The translations under genes and the position numbers were made by a program. Positions 1 through 9,430 of a stretch of 64,000 nucleotides of DNA are shown here, in pieces. Source of the stretch: Microbulbifer agarilyticus (GTDB taxonomy: Bacteria > Pseudomonadota > Gammaproteobacteria > Pseudomonadales > Cellvibrionaceae); contig NZ_JAHVKO010000004.1 of assembly GCF_019800665.1 (NCBI RefSeq), forward strand, positions 372,001 to 436,000, read 5' to 3'. Positions within the stretch are counted from its first letter, which is position 1; every line of letters begins with the position of its first letter. The notes beneath the pieces are model-generated. The model saw nothing but the letters and a program-made list of their open reading frames with translations. It made no database searches and had not been told where the DNA came from.

Positions 1-1037
1 TCATTAATTTCTTCACCCGCGATACCGCGGATATCGTAAGCGCGGAATACGTGGGCCGGGATTTCGGTGCTCGGTGTGCGCATCAGGTCGTGGGCAGAGG
101 CCTGCTCGACCTTGGGTGCGCTGGGTGCCGGCGCCGAGGCCACCGCAGTGGTGGCACTTTCAGCTGCAGACTTGGGCGCGTCGAGATCCTCTTTGCGCAG
201 GCCTTTTTGTGCAGCGCCTTTTTTCTTGCTGCGTCCGGCCTGCTCCCAAGGTGCGGCACCGCCATCGGCGGGCAACATTTTCCACAAGCCAAACAGCGTT
301 GCCCCGAGGCCGATCAAGGCCAGGGCAAATAGCCACACTGGTGAAATACTGTGTGCGCCGGCAAAAGTGGCTGAAGGGGTAAATGAGACTTTCAGGTAGC
401 TTCCGGCAACCGGGGCTGACACCGAGTCGCCGGCACTCCCCTGGGTGGGGGAATTCCACAATGGGCTCGCGGGTCCGTCGGGGAACTGTTGCGCCACACG
501 GACGTTGCCCGGTGAGGTGTCCAGTTCCGACAGTGCACGTTCAAACACACCAAATGGCTGGGCAATCAGCAGCGCGCCGTCTTGCTCTGGTTGTGCGCTA
601 AACAGTTGCCACTGATTATCGCTACCGCGCAGGAATTCGGGTTTTTGTTGGTCGCCCTGCTGGCTGCGTTTTAGCAGGTCCACCTGCGCAAAATTGAGTG
701 GCGGATTGCCGACACCCGCATACAGCTCTGCTGCGGTGAAGTATTGCACCGCCCCCTGCGGGACCACATTGGTGCCCATGCGCGTAGAGGATTTTTGCTG
801 CGGGTTCAACTTGGCCAATTGCTGCTGGCGCTGGCTGAAAAACCCTTGCAGCTGTTCGGCATAGCCATTGGCTGTTTGTTGCGACGCCTCGCGCACGCTG
901 GCTTGGTTGTACGCCTGTAGTACGTTGGTGTTCAGCAGATGTGCACCGCCGAGCCAAACGGCGGCAGCCAGCAGCGCAGGTAATGTCAGCCCGCTGTGCC
1001 ACAGTGGCTTATTTTCTGTTTGTGCTTTTACAGCCAC
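1..1037 (-). CDS. algC: AlgC, phosphomannomutase/phosphoglucomutase, long membrane-anchored form (3' part outside window)
   Basis: AlgC interconverts hexose 6- and 1-phosphates for exopolysaccharide and LPS precursors. The frame opens at a GTG (1035-1037) with AGGAG ten bases upstream and runs off the left edge. Its first ~325 residues are an N-terminal extension: a transmembrane helix near residues 13-31, a periplasmic-looking domain, a second helix near 231-250, then an Ala/Lys/Pro linker. Only then does the mutase begin, seen as FRAYDIRGIAGEE at about residue 330. The phosphoserine loop and later domains lie outside the window. The gene follows coaBC on the same strand. Identity rests on the FRAYDIRG motif and this gene order. 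Confidence 0.82.
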   Translation of the reverse strand, partial: MAVKAQTENKPLWHSGLTLPALLAAAVWLGGAHLLNTNVLQAYNQASVREASQQTANGYAEQLQGFFSQRQQQLAKLNPQQKSSTRMGTNVVPQGAVQYFTAAELYAGVGNPPLNFAQVDLLKRSQQGDQQKPEFLRGSDNQWQLFSAQPEQDGALLIAQPFGVFERALSELDTSPGNVRVAQQFPDGPASPLWNSPTQGSAGDSVSAPVAGSYLKVSFTPSATFAGAHSISPVWLFALALIGLGATLFGLWKMLPADGGAAPWEQAGRSKKKGAAQKGLRKEDLDAPKSAAESATTAVASAPAPSAPKVEQASAHDLMRTPSTEIPAHVFRAYDIRGIAGEEIN

Positions 1038-1163
1038 GATTTTCAGTCTCCTAGTCTTTCCAGACCAGCCCCCGGACCGGTTCAGTTATTCTGAATCTTG
1101 TTCGGCCACTCCCGTGATGTGGCCGCGCGTTGTTGTGTCGTTATTATTTTGAGTAATTCTTTT

Positions 1164-2378
1164 TTATGTACTCGGAAAAGCGCGCTTGGCAATCCGCCCG
1201 ATCAGTTCCGCTGCCAGTTCGGTTTTTAGTGCAGCGGGCAGCAGTGTTTCGCCGGCGTTATCGATAATCACCACCTGATTACGGTCGCTGTTAAATCCGC
1301 CGGCAGGGTCGCTCACATCGTTTGCCACAATCATGTCGAGGTTCTTGCGCGCAAGCTTGCCCTTGGCATGCTCGATGACCTTCTCGGTTTCTGCGGCAAA
1401 GCCCACCACAAATGGGCGCTTGCTTTTGCGTGCAGCGATGGTGGCGACGATATCCGGGTTTTTCACCAGGCTCAGTACGTCGCTGTCATTGCCGTCTTCT
1501 TTCTTAATCTTTTGCTCCGCCACAATCGCCGGGCGGAAATCCACTACCGCAGCGGCGGCAATAAACAGGTCGCTGTCATCCGCCGCCTGCTCGGCAGCGG
1601 CGAGCATATCGTCGGTGCTCACAACATCCACGCGGGTGACGCCCGCGGGTGTGTCCAACCGCACCGGGCCGGCGATCAGGGTAACTTCGGCACCGGCGCG
1701 CGCTGCTGCGGCGGCGATGGCGAAGCCCATTTTTCCGGAGCTGTGGTTGCTCAGGTAACGCACCGGGTCCAGCGCTTCACGCGTGGGGCCGGCGGTAATG
1801 GTGACTTTCTTGCCGGCGAGCACTTGCTCGGGCACGAGGAAATCTACTAGCCCGTCGACAATATCCAGTGGCTCCAGCATGCGTCCCGGGCCCACATCGC
1901 CACAGGCCTGGCTGCCGGCATCCGGGCCCAACAGGGTGACACCGCGGCTTTGCAGGGTTTCGGCGTTGGCCAGGGTGGCGGGGTGGCGCCACATGGCCTG
2001 GTTCATGGCCGGTGCCAGTACCAGGGGTGCTTCGGTTGCCAGACACAGGGTGGTCAGCAGGTCGTCGGCCATGCCGGCGGCGAGCCGTGCCATAACGCTG
2101 GCGCTGGCCGGTGCAACCAAGATGACGTCGGCCCACTTGGCCAGCTCAATATGCCCCATGGCTGCTTCGGCGGCCGGGTCCAACAGGTGCGTGTGCACCG
2201 GATTGCTGGACAGCGCCTGGAACGTCAGCGGGCGCACAAACTCCTGGGCGCCGGCAGTCATGACCACGCGCACGGTGGCACCGCGATCCTGGAGCCTGCG
2301 TACCAGGTCGGCGCTTTTGTAGGCGGCGATACCGCCGGAGACACCAAGCAGTATCCGTTTGTCGGCCAGTGAGGGCAT
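1164..2378 (-). CDS. coaBC: CoaBC, phosphopantothenoylcysteine synthetase/decarboxylase
   Basis: Bifunctional coenzyme A enzyme: it ligates cysteine to 4'-phosphopantothenate (CoaB) and decarboxylates the product to 4'-phosphopantetheine (CoaC). The N-terminal flavoprotein half carries [18 protein letters not shown] and the PAMNQAMW motif. The CoaB half starts near residue 185 with [20 protein letters not shown]. The product is 404 residues, normal for the family. I chose the ATG at 2378 because the protein then starts like its relatives; a frame from 2438 would add 20 unconserved residues overlapping the divergent radC leader. dut, usually between coaBC and algC in pseudomonads, is absent. 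Confidence 0.95.
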   Translation of the reverse strand: MPSLADKRILLGVSGGIAAYKSADLVRRLQDRGATVRVVMTAGAQEFVRPLTFQALSSNPVHTHLLDPAAEAAMGHIELAKWADVILVAPASASVMARLAAGMADDLLTTLCLATEAPLVLAPAMNQAMWRHPATLANAETLQSRGVTLLGPDAGSQACGDVGPGRMLEPLDIVDGLVDFLVPEQVLAGKKVTITAGPTREALDPVRYLSNHSSGKMGFAIAAAAARAGAEVTLIAGPVRLDTPAGVTRVDVVSTDDMLAAAEQAADDSDLFIAAAAVVDFRPAIVAEQKIKKEDGNDSDVLSLVKNPDIVATIAARKSKRPFVVGFAAETEKVIEHAKGKLARKNLDMIVANDVSDPAGGFNSDRNQVVIIDNAGETLLPAALKTELAAELIGRIAKRAFPST

Positions 2379-2520
2379 ATTCTGGGTTTCCGAAACGCTG
2401 GGAACACGTAAGATTACCATTTTAGCGCCGCGGACCATATGGTCACGAGTTTGCTATTGCGGGCTTGCAGGGGAAGCGAGCATTTACTTTTTGTTTTGGG
2501 CGATTACCCAGGGAGGGGAA

Positions 2521-3195
2521 ATGGCGATTACCGACTGGCCGGCGGAGGAGCGGCCGCGGGAAAAGTTGCTGGCCAAGGGTGCGGCGGCGCTGTCTGATGC
2601 GGAGCTGCTGGCGATCTTTCTGCGCACCGGCTTGCCGGGTGTGTCGGCGGTGGATCTGGCGCGGCAGCTGCTGAGCGACTTTGGCGGGCTACGGCCGTTG
2701 CTGGAGGCGGAGCGCAAGGCTTTCTGTGCGGGCAAGGGCCTGGGCGATGCCAAGTATGTGCAGTTGCAGGCGGTACTGGAGATGGGCCGGCGCCATCTGG
2801 CGGAGGACCTGCGGCGTACGGATGCGCTCACCAGTCCGCAGGCGGTGCGTGACTATCTGGCCGCACAATTGCGCCATCGCACCCGCGAAGTGTTCTGCTG
2901 CCTGTTTCTGGATAGCCAGCACCGAGTGATCGCCTTTGATGAGCTGTTTGAGGGCACGCTGAACGCGGCCAGTGTTTATCCCCGTGAGGTGGTGCAGGCA
3001 GCGCTTGCCAGGGGCGCTGCTGCGGTAATCCTTGCCCACAACCACCCATCTGGCGTCAGTGAGCCTAGTCAGGCAGATATCCATATTACCGGGCGGCTTA
3101 AAGATGCCTTGGCATTGGTGGATGTCCGGGTTTTGGACCATCTGATTGTTGGTGAGGGAGCCGGGTGTTCTTTTGCGGAACGCGGATTGCTCTGA
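2521..3195 (+). CDS. radC: RadC family JAB/MPN-domain protein
   Basis: A 224-residue RadC (YicR) protein, divergent from coaBC as in many gammaproteobacteria. The N-terminal helix-hairpin-helix region ([10 protein letters not shown]) is followed by the MPN/JAMM metal-binding core, with [15 protein letters not shown] giving the HxH...D set and an upstream conserved Glu ([10 protein letters not shown]). The start at 2521 has GGGAGGGG upstream. A longer in-frame reading from 2359 is open but unconserved. The family was once linked to repair; its true biochemical role is unsettled. Confidence 0.93.
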   Translation: MAITDWPAEERPREKLLAKGAAALSDAELLAIFLRTGLPGVSAVDLARQLLSDFGGLRPLLEAERKAFCAGKGLGDAKYVQLQAVLEMGRRHLAEDLRRTDALTSPQAVRDYLAAQLRHRTREVFCCLFLDSQHRVIAFDELFEGTLNAASVYPREVVQAALARGAAAVILAHNHPSGVSEPSQADIHITGRLKDALALVDVRVLDHLIVGEGAGCSFAERGLL

Positions 3196-3223
3196 GGCCT
3201 ACTGGGCTTCGTATCGAATATCC

Positions 3224-3343
3224 GTGGCGGTCGGGTGCTGGGTGCGGCTTTTCAGGACCGCTGTGAATACATCCCTGTACGCTTCGTCGGCAACATCCAT
3301 GTTGCCGACGATCCTGAAAAGCCGCACCCAGCACCCGACCTTC
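3224..3343 (-). repeat. Structured 120-bp hairpin element, copy 1
   Basis: A perfect 29-bp inverted repeat (3229-3257 with 3312-3340) encloses a 54-nt core. Read on the minus strand the core holds a 10-bp hairpin with a TGGA loop (3286-3309) and a small TACA/TGTA hairpin with a GGGA loop, followed by TTCACAGCGG. On that strand the unit is bordered by GAA (3341-3343) and GCCAC (3224-3228), as in the four other copies in this window. It fills much of the radC-rpmB gap. It has no T-tract typical of an intrinsic terminator and no coding capacity. Confidence 0.85.
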
Positions 3344-3440
3344 TCGCCAGACCGATATACTCACTTACAGACGTGAGAAGGTGGGATTGGTGCCATTGAC
3401 CCAAAGTGGCCGCCCGGACAGCAAAAAAGCTGGTTAAAAC

Positions 3441-3469
3441 TTGCCCCACCTAGGGGGTTCTGGTATAAA
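3441..3469 (+). promoter_or_regulatory. Sigma-70 promoter for rpmB-rpmG
   Basis: TTGCCC (3441-3446) and TATAAA (3464-3469) are separated by 17 bases, close to the sigma-70 consensus. They lie about 120 bases upstream of rpmB and downstream of the hairpin element, so transcription of rpmB-rpmG should not pass through that element. Confidence 0.7.
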
Positions 3470-3588
3470 ACGCCGCTCTTTGCGGCCGGGCCAGATTCTG
3501 TACAGATCCCGCGGTCGCGCTGGATACCGAATTTTGCATTTGCCCCGCCTTGAGCTGAGGGCACGAGAGTTTTTAAGAGGCCAATCAG

Positions 3589-3825
3589 ATGTCCAAGGTA
3601 TGTCAGGTAACCGGTAAGCGCCCGGTAACCGGAAACAACGTTTCTCACGCCAAAAACCGCACCAAGCGTCGCTTCGTGCCGAACCTGCAGTCCCACCGTT
3701 TCTGGGTGGAAGCAGAGAAGCGCTTCGTGAAACTGCGTGTTTCTACTAAAGGTATGCGCATTATCGATAAAAAAGGTATCGATACTGTACTGGCAGAGCT
3801 GCGCAAGCGCGGCGAGAAAGTTTAA
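3589..3825 (+). CDS. rpmB: 50S ribosomal protein L28
   Basis: A 78-residue L28, full length for proteobacteria. It begins [20 protein letters not shown] and continues with the basic [18 protein letters not shown] segment typical of the family, which contacts 23S rRNA in the large subunit. AAGAGG precedes the start. It is followed 32 bases later by rpmG, the usual two-gene ribosomal operon, served by the promoter at 3441-3469. Confidence 0.98.
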   Translation: MSKVCQVTGKRPVTGNNVSHAKNRTKRRFVPNLQSHRFWVEAEKRFVKLRVSTKGMRIIDKKGIDTVLAELRKRGEKV

Positions 3826-3857
3826 TAGCTGCTTAATAGCAGATTGGAGATAGAACA

Positions 3858-4013
3858 ATGCGTGACAAGATTCGCCTGAATTCCAGCGCCGGCACCGGCC
3901 ACTTCTACACCACTGACAAGAACAAGCGCACCATGCCTGAGAAAATGGAGATCAAAAAGTACGATCCCGTTGCTCGTAAGCATGTGATGTACAAGGAAGG
4001 CAAAATCAAGTAA
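3858..4013 (+). CDS. rpmG: 50S ribosomal protein L33
   Basis: A 51-residue L33 starting [19 protein letters not shown] and ending in a lysine-rich segment. It is the Cys-free type (no CxxC pairs), i.e. not the zinc-binding paralogue. TTGGAG lies upstream of the ATG. It forms an operon with rpmB and is followed by an intrinsic terminator. The length matches the family exactly. Confidence 0.97.
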   Translation: MRDKIRLNSSAGTGHFYTTDKNKRTMPEKMEIKKYDPVARKHVMYKEGKIK

Positions 4014-4034
4014 TTGATTGCCTGACTGTTCGTG

Positions 4035-4061
4035 AAAAAGCCCGGTTCTCCGGGCTTTTTT
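4035..4061 (+). terminator. Intrinsic terminator of rpmB-rpmG
   Basis: AAAAAGCCCGG, a short loop and CCGGGCTTTTTT form a strong A-flanked hairpin with a T-run, 21 bases after the rpmG stop. Confidence 0.9.
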
Positions 4062-4108
4062 GTGCCCGCAAGAAACAAATAAACTCTGATGCGAAGGCTT
4101 CGCTACCA

Positions 4109-4924
4109 ATGCCAGAACTCCCAGAAGTAGAAACCACCAAGCGCGGATTGGCGCCCCATCTGGAGGGGCGTAAGGTAAAGCAGTGCGAAATTCGCCAACA
4201 CAGCCTGCGCTGGCCGGTGGATGCTGACTTTGCCGAGAAGATCTGCGGCGCGCGTATCCAGCGACTGGATCGCCGTGCAAAGTACCTGCTGGTGGAGACT
4301 GACAAGGGGCTGGCCATCTGGCACCTGGGTATGTCCGGTAGCCTGCGTATTGTTGAAGGCAGTGAGCCGCCGCAAAAGCACGATCATATCGACTGGCTGC
4401 TCGACAGTGGCCAGCGACTGCGCTTCCACGACCCGCGCCGTTTCGGCGCGCTGCTGTGGACTACCGACGACATCGCCGATCACGAGCTGATTACCCACCT
4501 CGGGCCCGAGCCCCTCGGCGACGATTTCCACGCGGACTATCTGTTCAATGCCTCCCGCGGCCGTAAGGCCCCGGTAAAGACATTCATCATGGATGGTCGC
4601 ATCGTCGTCGGCGTGGGCAACATCTACGCCTCCGAAGCCTTGTTTATGGCTGGAATCCGCCCACAAACGCCTGCCGGCAAGATTTCCCGTGCCCGTTACG
4701 AACGATTGGTGGAAGCGATCAAGGAGGTGCTGGCCTTTGCCATCCAGCAGGGTGGGACGACGCTCAGAGACTTTGTCGGCGGTGACGGCAAGCCGGGCTA
4801 TTTCGCCCAGAAGCTCAATGTTTACGGTCGCACCGGCGAGCCCTGTCGCCGCTGCCCCGGCACCATTCGCGAGCAGGTTATCGGCCAGCGCAACACCTTC
4901 TTCTGCCCCCGTTGTCAGCGCTGA
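4109..4924 (+). CDS. mutM: Formamidopyrimidine-DNA glycosylase (Fpg/MutM)
   Basis: A 271-residue base-excision-repair enzyme that removes 8-oxoguanine and formamidopyrimidines and nicks the abasic site. After the initiator Met comes PELPEVET, supplying the catalytic N-terminal Pro and the adjacent Glu. The DNA-binding helix-two-turn-helix region contains [13 protein letters not shown]. The C-terminal zinc finger has its four Cys (CRRC...CPRC) within the last 28 residues. Length is normal. It follows the rpmG terminator, the common rpmBG-mutM arrangement. Confidence 0.97.
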   Translation: MPELPEVETTKRGLAPHLEGRKVKQCEIRQHSLRWPVDADFAEKICGARIQRLDRRAKYLLVETDKGLAIWHLGMSGSLRIVEGSEPPQKHDHIDWLLDSGQRLRFHDPRRFGALLWTTDDIADHELITHLGPEPLGDDFHADYLFNASRGRKAPVKTFIMDGRIVVGVGNIYASEALFMAGIRPQTPAGKISRARYERLVEAIKEVLAFAIQQGGTTLRDFVGGDGKPGYFAQKLNVYGRTGEPCRRCPGTIREQVIGQRNTFFCPRCQR

Positions 4925-4985
4925 TTGGGAATTCGTTTGCGCTCACCCTAAATTTGAGTCCGATGTTCCAATCGGGTTTGAATCC

Positions 4986-5144
4986 ATGATCATTGTGTTG
5001 CCTTTTCTCACGGCGCTGATCTCCGCCTGGTTCACCTGGCGCGGGCACCGGGCTAGCGCGATGGGCTGGTGGGCGATTACCGCCGCCATCTATGTCGCCT
5101 GGTGTTTCTACCATATGACCACCCCCCTGAAGATTTCCCTTTGA
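4986..5144 (+). CDS. DUF5993-like small membrane protein
   Basis: A 52-residue protein with two hydrophobic helices (about residues 2-14 and 26-42) and a short TTPLKISL tail. It resembles the small DUF5993 proteins encoded just upstream of DsbB-like membrane proteins, and here a DsbB-like gene follows 68 bases later. It overlaps nothing real; longer upstream readings in this frame run through mutM and are artefacts. The family assignment comes from size, topology and neighbour, so it is moderate. Function is unknown; a partner role for the DsbB-like protein is inference. Confidence 0.6.
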   Translation: MIIVLPFLTALISAWFTWRGHRASAMGWWAITAAIYVAWCFYHMTTPLKISL

Positions 5145-5212
5145 GTCTTGTTTTGCCCCTTTGGGGCGAAACCTGCTTAGGCCCTGTTAGGCTCGTTTAG
5201 GAGAGTTGCGCT

Positions 5213-5785
5213 GTGATTCACCATCTTTTCGGCCTGCGCCGCTGGACCGACTGCCTCAATGCCCTCGCTCTGGTGGGGGTGAGTGGCGTTCTCTGGTTCG
5301 CCTTTCTCTGGCAAATCGTCTACCACGATCTGCCCTGCCCCCTGTGTCTGCTACAGCGGGTGGCGTTTACGATGGTTGGGATCGGCTTGATGCTGAATGT
5401 GTGCTTTGGCAGCCGCCCGGCACATTACGGCATTACGATACTGTCTGCCCTCGCCGGCATGGTGTCTTCCGCGCGGCAGGTTTTGTTGCATATCGCTCCC
5501 GGCGACCCGGGTTACGGCATGCCGTTTTTGGGGCTGCATTTTTATACCTGGGCGCTGATCGCGTTCTTTTTGCTGGCCCTGTATCTCGGCGTTTTGTTAA
5601 TGCTGGATGGGATGAAGCAGAAGGACGCGGCGGATATTCCGCGCAGCCCCGGCTGGTTGGGTAACCTTGGGGTGTACAGTTTTCTGGTGATCCTGCTGGT
5701 TATGTTCGTCGCCACCCTGCTGGAGTGTGGCCTGGGCCCCTGCCCGGATGACCCCACCGATTACCTGTGGATCCCGGGCAAATAA
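5213..5785 (+). CDS. DsbB-like disulfide bond formation protein
   Basis: A 190-residue, four- to five-helix membrane protein with the DsbB signature PCPLCLLQR after the first helix, the redox-active CxxC that passes electrons to quinone in DsbB. The second periplasmic Cys pair of true DsbB is missing from the expected loop (around APGDPGYGMPFLGL); the remaining Cys are near the C-terminus (LECGLGPCPDD). It starts with GTG at 5213 behind AGGAGAG. It pairs with the DUF5993-like gene upstream. The window also holds a canonical dsbB at 23.0 kb, so this is a divergent second member with an unknown partner oxidase. Confidence 0.85.
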   Translation: MIHHLFGLRRWTDCLNALALVGVSGVLWFAFLWQIVYHDLPCPLCLLQRVAFTMVGIGLMLNVCFGSRPAHYGITILSALAGMVSSARQVLLHIAPGDPGYGMPFLGLHFYTWALIAFFLLALYLGVLLMLDGMKQKDAADIPRSPGWLGNLGVYSFLVILLVMFVATLLECGLGPCPDDPTDYLWIPGK

Positions 5786-5786
5786 C

Positions 5787-6113
5787 TCAGCCGGGTGAAA
5801 ACAGTTTGAGTCCGGCGATGCCCGCGACGATCAGGCCGATACACAGCAGGCGCGGCAGGGCGGTGGATTCGGCAAACAGAATGATGCCAAGGATGGCGGT
5901 ACCCACCGCGCCGATGCCGGTCCACACGGCGTAGCCGGTGCCCACCGGAATGGTCTTCAATGCCTGCGACAGAAAATAAAAGCTCGCGATCATCGCAATC
6001 ACGGTGAGCACACTGGGTATGGGCTTGCTGAAGCCCTGGGTGTATTTGAGGCCGATGGCCCAACCCACTTCCAGCAGGCCCGCAATCACCAAAAAGAACC
6101 ACGGATTTGTCAT
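5787..6113 (-). CDS. sugE: SMR-family guanidinium exporter Gdx/SugE
   Basis: A 108-residue four-helix small multidrug resistance protein. The Gdx/SugE subtype is shown by [18 protein letters not shown] in helix 1, carrying the essential membrane Glu, and by [15 protein letters not shown] in helix 3. This subtype exports guanidinium in exchange for protons rather than large drugs. The ATG at 6113 has AAGGAAG upstream. It lies 76 bases behind ggt on the same strand and converges with the DsbB-like gene with one base between stops. Its leader carries a 16-bp triple repeat and no recognisable guanidine riboswitch. Confidence 0.92.
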   Translation of the reverse strand: MTNPWFFLVIAGLLEVGWAIGLKYTQGFSKPIPSVLTVIAMIASFYFLSQALKTIPVGTGYAVWTGIGAVGTAILGIILFAESTALPRLLCIGLIVAGIAGLKLFSPG

Positions 6114-6130
6114 CGTTACTTCCTTGTGAA

Positions 6131-6178
6131 GTGTTCGGCTTGTGGAGTGTTCGGCCTGTGGAGTGTTCGGCCTGTGCG
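6131..6178 (-). repeat. Three tandem 16-bp repeats between ggt and sugE
   Basis: GTGTTCGGCTTGTGGA, GTGTTCGGCCTGTGGA and GTGTTCGGCCTGTGCG follow each other without spacing (6131-6146, 6147-6162, 6163-6178). On the transcribed minus strand this puts three copies of GGCCGAACACTCC-like sequence in the sugE leader. A repeated binding site or simple replication slippage could explain it. Confidence 0.85.
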
Positions 6179-6189
6179 GTGGCTGGCGG

Positions 6190-7998
6190 TCAGCGTCCGA
6201 CCGCGCTGCCTTCGCGGCGGGTGTCGGCGCCGCCATGTAGCTTGCCTTGCTTGACGGCAATACCGTGGATGCCGCTATTCAAGTCCCGGCGTACCACCTT
6301 GTGACCTTTTGCCTCGAGCTTTTTCAGTTCGTCATCGCTGAGTGTATCCGGCTCCACTTCCACCCGATAACCGATAGCACCGATGTTACCGGCGGCGATC
6401 GCCTCGGCAATGGGCATGCCTTTTGTCAGGTGGTAAAGGATGGAGCGCGCGGTGTAATCGATAATCCGCGAGCCGCCGGGTGAGCCAATAATCAGGCGCA
6501 GACTATCGTCTTCGTTAAACACCATGGTCGGCGACATGGACGAGCGCGGGCGCTTGCCGGCCTGGATACGGTTGGCAACCAGTTCCTTGTTGGCGTTGTG
6601 TGGCACGAAGGAGAAATCGGTGAGCTGGTTATTCAGCAAAAATCCTTTCACCAGCAGTCGCGAGCCAAACCCGGTCTCGATACTGGTGGTCATGCTCACC
6701 GCGTTGCCGTATTGGTCGACGATCGAGAGGTGGCTGGTGTTGGGCAGTTCGGGAGATTTGGCTTCTACGCGTTTGCCCGTAAAGGCTTTGGGATCGCCCG
6801 CTTTTGCCGGCTGTGCTTTTTCCACGTCGATCAGTTTCGCGCGCGCGGCCAGATATTCGGGTGCGACCAGTGCTGCGGTGGGTACTTCGACAAAGTCGCT
6901 GTCGGCGGCGTAGGTATTGCGGTCCGCAAAGGCCAGCTCCGACGCTTCGATAAACAGGTGGGTAAGCTCGGCGCTGCCGACATCAAACTGCTGCACCGGT
7001 GTGTGTTGCAGCATGCCGAGGATGGCGCCCACGGTGGTGCCACCGGACGATGGGGCCGAGGCACCGCACACTTCGAATTCGAAATAATCCGCGCATACCG
7101 GTTTGCGGATCTTGGCGGAGTAGCTGGCCATGTCTGCCATGGTCATCACGCCGGGGTTTTCCGGGTCGTTGCGCACAGCGTCCACGATGGCCTGGGCAAT
7201 TTCGCCCTCATAAAACGGCTTGGCGCCTTTTTGGGCGAGCAGTTTCAGGGTCGCTGCATACTCCGGGTTTTTCAGGATATGCCCGACGGGCAGTGGTTTG
7301 CCGTCGTCACCAAACAGGTAGGCAGTGATGGCCGGGCGCGCGGCCACCATCGGCAGTCGGTCCGCCAGCTTGTACAGGCGTGGGGAAATCGCGAAGCCAT
7401 TTTCCGCCAGTGCAATCGCCGGTTGGAACAGCTCAGCCCAGGGCAGCTTGCCGTCGCGCTTGTGGGCCAGCTCCATCATGCGCATGACACCGGGCACGCC
7501 TACGGAATAGCCACCAATCACTGCCTTGATAAAGCTCATGGGTTTGCCGTCGTGCATGAAATAGTTTTCATCCACTGCCTGCGGCGCGGTTTCGCGGCCG
7601 TCGTAGCCGTTGAGTTTATTGTCGTCGGCGCGGTAACTCAGCATAAAGGCGCCACCGCCAATACCGGAGGACTGGGGCTCCACCAGCCCTAGCACCAGCT
7701 GCGCGGTAATGGCCGCATCTACTGCGGTGCCGCCCTTGCCCAGGATCTGTTCCGCCGCCGCGGAGGCGTGGGGGTTGGCGGTGACCGCCATAAACTCGCT
7801 GGCGATGGCGGACTTGATCTCGGTGCGCCCGGTGGCGATTTCTGGCTGTGCTTCTGGTTGTACTTGCGGCTGTGCTTGCGATTGCGTTGCCTGTTGGGCG
7901 CTCGCCGGTAGTGCAAGGAGATGCAAAGACAGCGCGGCGCTGGTAGCCAGCAGCCGGGGCGTGGAAAGGACGTTGGAACGTGAGAAAAAACGATTCAC
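6190..7998 (-). CDS. ggt: Gamma-glutamyltranspeptidase
   Basis: A 602-residue periplasmic enzyme that cleaves or transfers the gamma-glutamyl group of glutathione. A signal peptide occupies about residues 1-35 (ending LPASAQQA), followed by a Gln/Pro-rich linker. The self-processing site is [20 protein letters not shown], where the Thr before SH becomes the nucleophile of the small subunit. GSPGGSRII further on supplies the oxyanion/substrate loop. Length is normal. The start is a conventional ATG; sugE follows on the same strand. Confidence 0.95.
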   Translation of the reverse strand: MNRFFSRSNVLSTPRLLATSAALSLHLLALPASAQQATQSQAQPQVQPEAQPEIATGRTEIKSAIASEFMAVTANPHASAAAEQILGKGGTAVDAAITAQLVLGLVEPQSSGIGGGAFMLSYRADDNKLNGYDGRETAPQAVDENYFMHDGKPMSFIKAVIGGYSVGVPGVMRMMELAHKRDGKLPWAELFQPAIALAENGFAISPRLYKLADRLPMVAARPAITAYLFGDDGKPLPVGHILKNPEYAATLKLLAQKGAKPFYEGEIAQAIVDAVRNDPENPGVMTMADMASYSAKIRKPVCADYFEFEVCGASAPSSGGTTVGAILGMLQHTPVQQFDVGSAELTHLFIEASELAFADRNTYAADSDFVEVPTAALVAPEYLAARAKLIDVEKAQPAKAGDPKAFTGKRVEAKSPELPNTSHLSIVDQYGNAVSMTTSIETGFGSRLLVKGFLLNNQLTDFSFVPHNANKELVANRIQAGKRPRSSMSPTMVFNEDDSLRLIIGSPGGSRIIDYTARSILYHLTKGMPIAEAIAAGNIGAIGYRVEVEPDTLSDDELKKLEAKGHKVVRRDLNSGIHGIAVKQGKLHGGADTRREGSAVGR

Positions 7999-8071
7999 TG
8001 GGCGACCCGAAAGAATGTGGATCGCCCGAGTGTATCAGACTGGCAGGACAGGTTGCGTCGGCAGAGACCGC

Positions 8072-8611
<540 letters not shown>

Positions 8612-8685
8612 TCAAAATGTCGCGGCAAAATCGCCAGCAACTCCATGAATAGTGGAAATTCACGCCTCGAATTTACGCGCGGGCT

Positions 8686-9282
8686 TCACACCCTATACAG
8701 GCGCATACAGACCTGTCCGGCGTACTTTTCTTTCTCCAGCTGCCAGCCGTCCGGCGTCGCAATCACCGTGTCTCGCGGCGACTCCACGTACACCAGCGTG
8801 CCATCGCCGAGTCGTTGGCTCTGCGCGAGTGCATTTAGGGTGACTGCCCACAGGTCCCTGGCGAAGGGTGGGTCGACAAACACCACGTCGTAGGCCGGGC
8901 CGCCCTGGCTGGTGAACACCTCCGCGGCGCAGTTGTGCACCTCGCCCTCATCGGCTTGCAGAAGCTTCAGCTGCTCGCGCAAGGTGCGCGCGGCGCCGCC
9001 GTCCAATTCCACAAAGTCCACATGCGCGGCGCCGCGGCTCAGGGCTTCGAGGCCCAGTGCGCCGGAACCGGCAAACAGGTCCAGACAGCGCGCATCGGGC
9101 AGGTGGAATTGCAGCCAGTTGAACAGGGTCTCGCGCAGGCGGTCCCCGGTTGGGCGCAGTCCCTCGATCGGCGCAAAAGCAACTTTTCGCCCACGCCAGC
9201 GGCCACCGATGATACGCAGCTGGCTCGGGGCTTGTGTGACGGAAGACGGTTTACTCGGCCGGGGGCGGCGGTTTCTGGGCAT
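8686..9282 (-). CDS. rsmD: 16S rRNA (guanine(966)-N2)-methyltransferase RsmD
   Basis: A 198-residue Rossmann methyltransferase acting on G966 of 16S rRNA during 30S assembly. The SAM-binding loop is CLDLFAGSGALGLEALSRGA and the catalytic DPPF motif appears as FVDPPF. RIIGGRWRGRKV and LRPTGDRLRETLFNWL are RsmD landmarks. I used the ATG at 9282 (MPRNRRPRP); an upstream in-frame start at 9330 adds a Cys-rich segment not expected in the family. It is divergent from ftsY, the standard arrangement. Confidence 0.95.
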   Translation of the reverse strand: MPRNRRPRPSKPSSVTQAPSQLRIIGGRWRGRKVAFAPIEGLRPTGDRLRETLFNWLQFHLPDARCLDLFAGSGALGLEALSRGAAHVDFVELDGGAARTLREQLKLLQADEGEVHNCAAEVFTSQGGPAYDVVFVDPPFARDLWAVTLNALAQSQRLGDGTLVYVESPRDTVIATPDGWQLEKEKYAGQVCMRLYRV

Positions 9283-9430
9283 CGGTTGTCCGGGGAAGTT
9301 GTTACAGCAGTAAATTAGACAGGGCCGCACTGTGTGCTAAACAGTCAGCGGTGCTAAGATTAGCGCCTTTCCGAGACCGGCTGCCAGTGGCAGTGACCCT
9401 CATCTATCTCCTTCGAAGAATTCGCACCCG

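Noticed and set aside
2359-2520. N-terminally extended RadC from 2359
   Set aside because: The extra 54 residues lie in the coaBC-radC divergent promoter region and are not conserved; 2521 has a strong ribosome site.
3224-3343. Integron attC site as explanation for the repeated hairpins
   Set aside because: The conserved attC GTTRRRY/RYYYAAC ends are not seen, arms are of fixed 29-bp length, and no integrase or cassette array is present.
6114-6189. Guanidine-II (mini-ykkC) riboswitch before sugE
   Set aside because: No pair of hairpins with ACGR loops was found; the leader is explained by a 16-bp tandem repeat.
6598-7692. Open frame of 364 codons on the plus strand
   Set aside because: Antisense to ggt; His/Gly/Gln-rich shadow.
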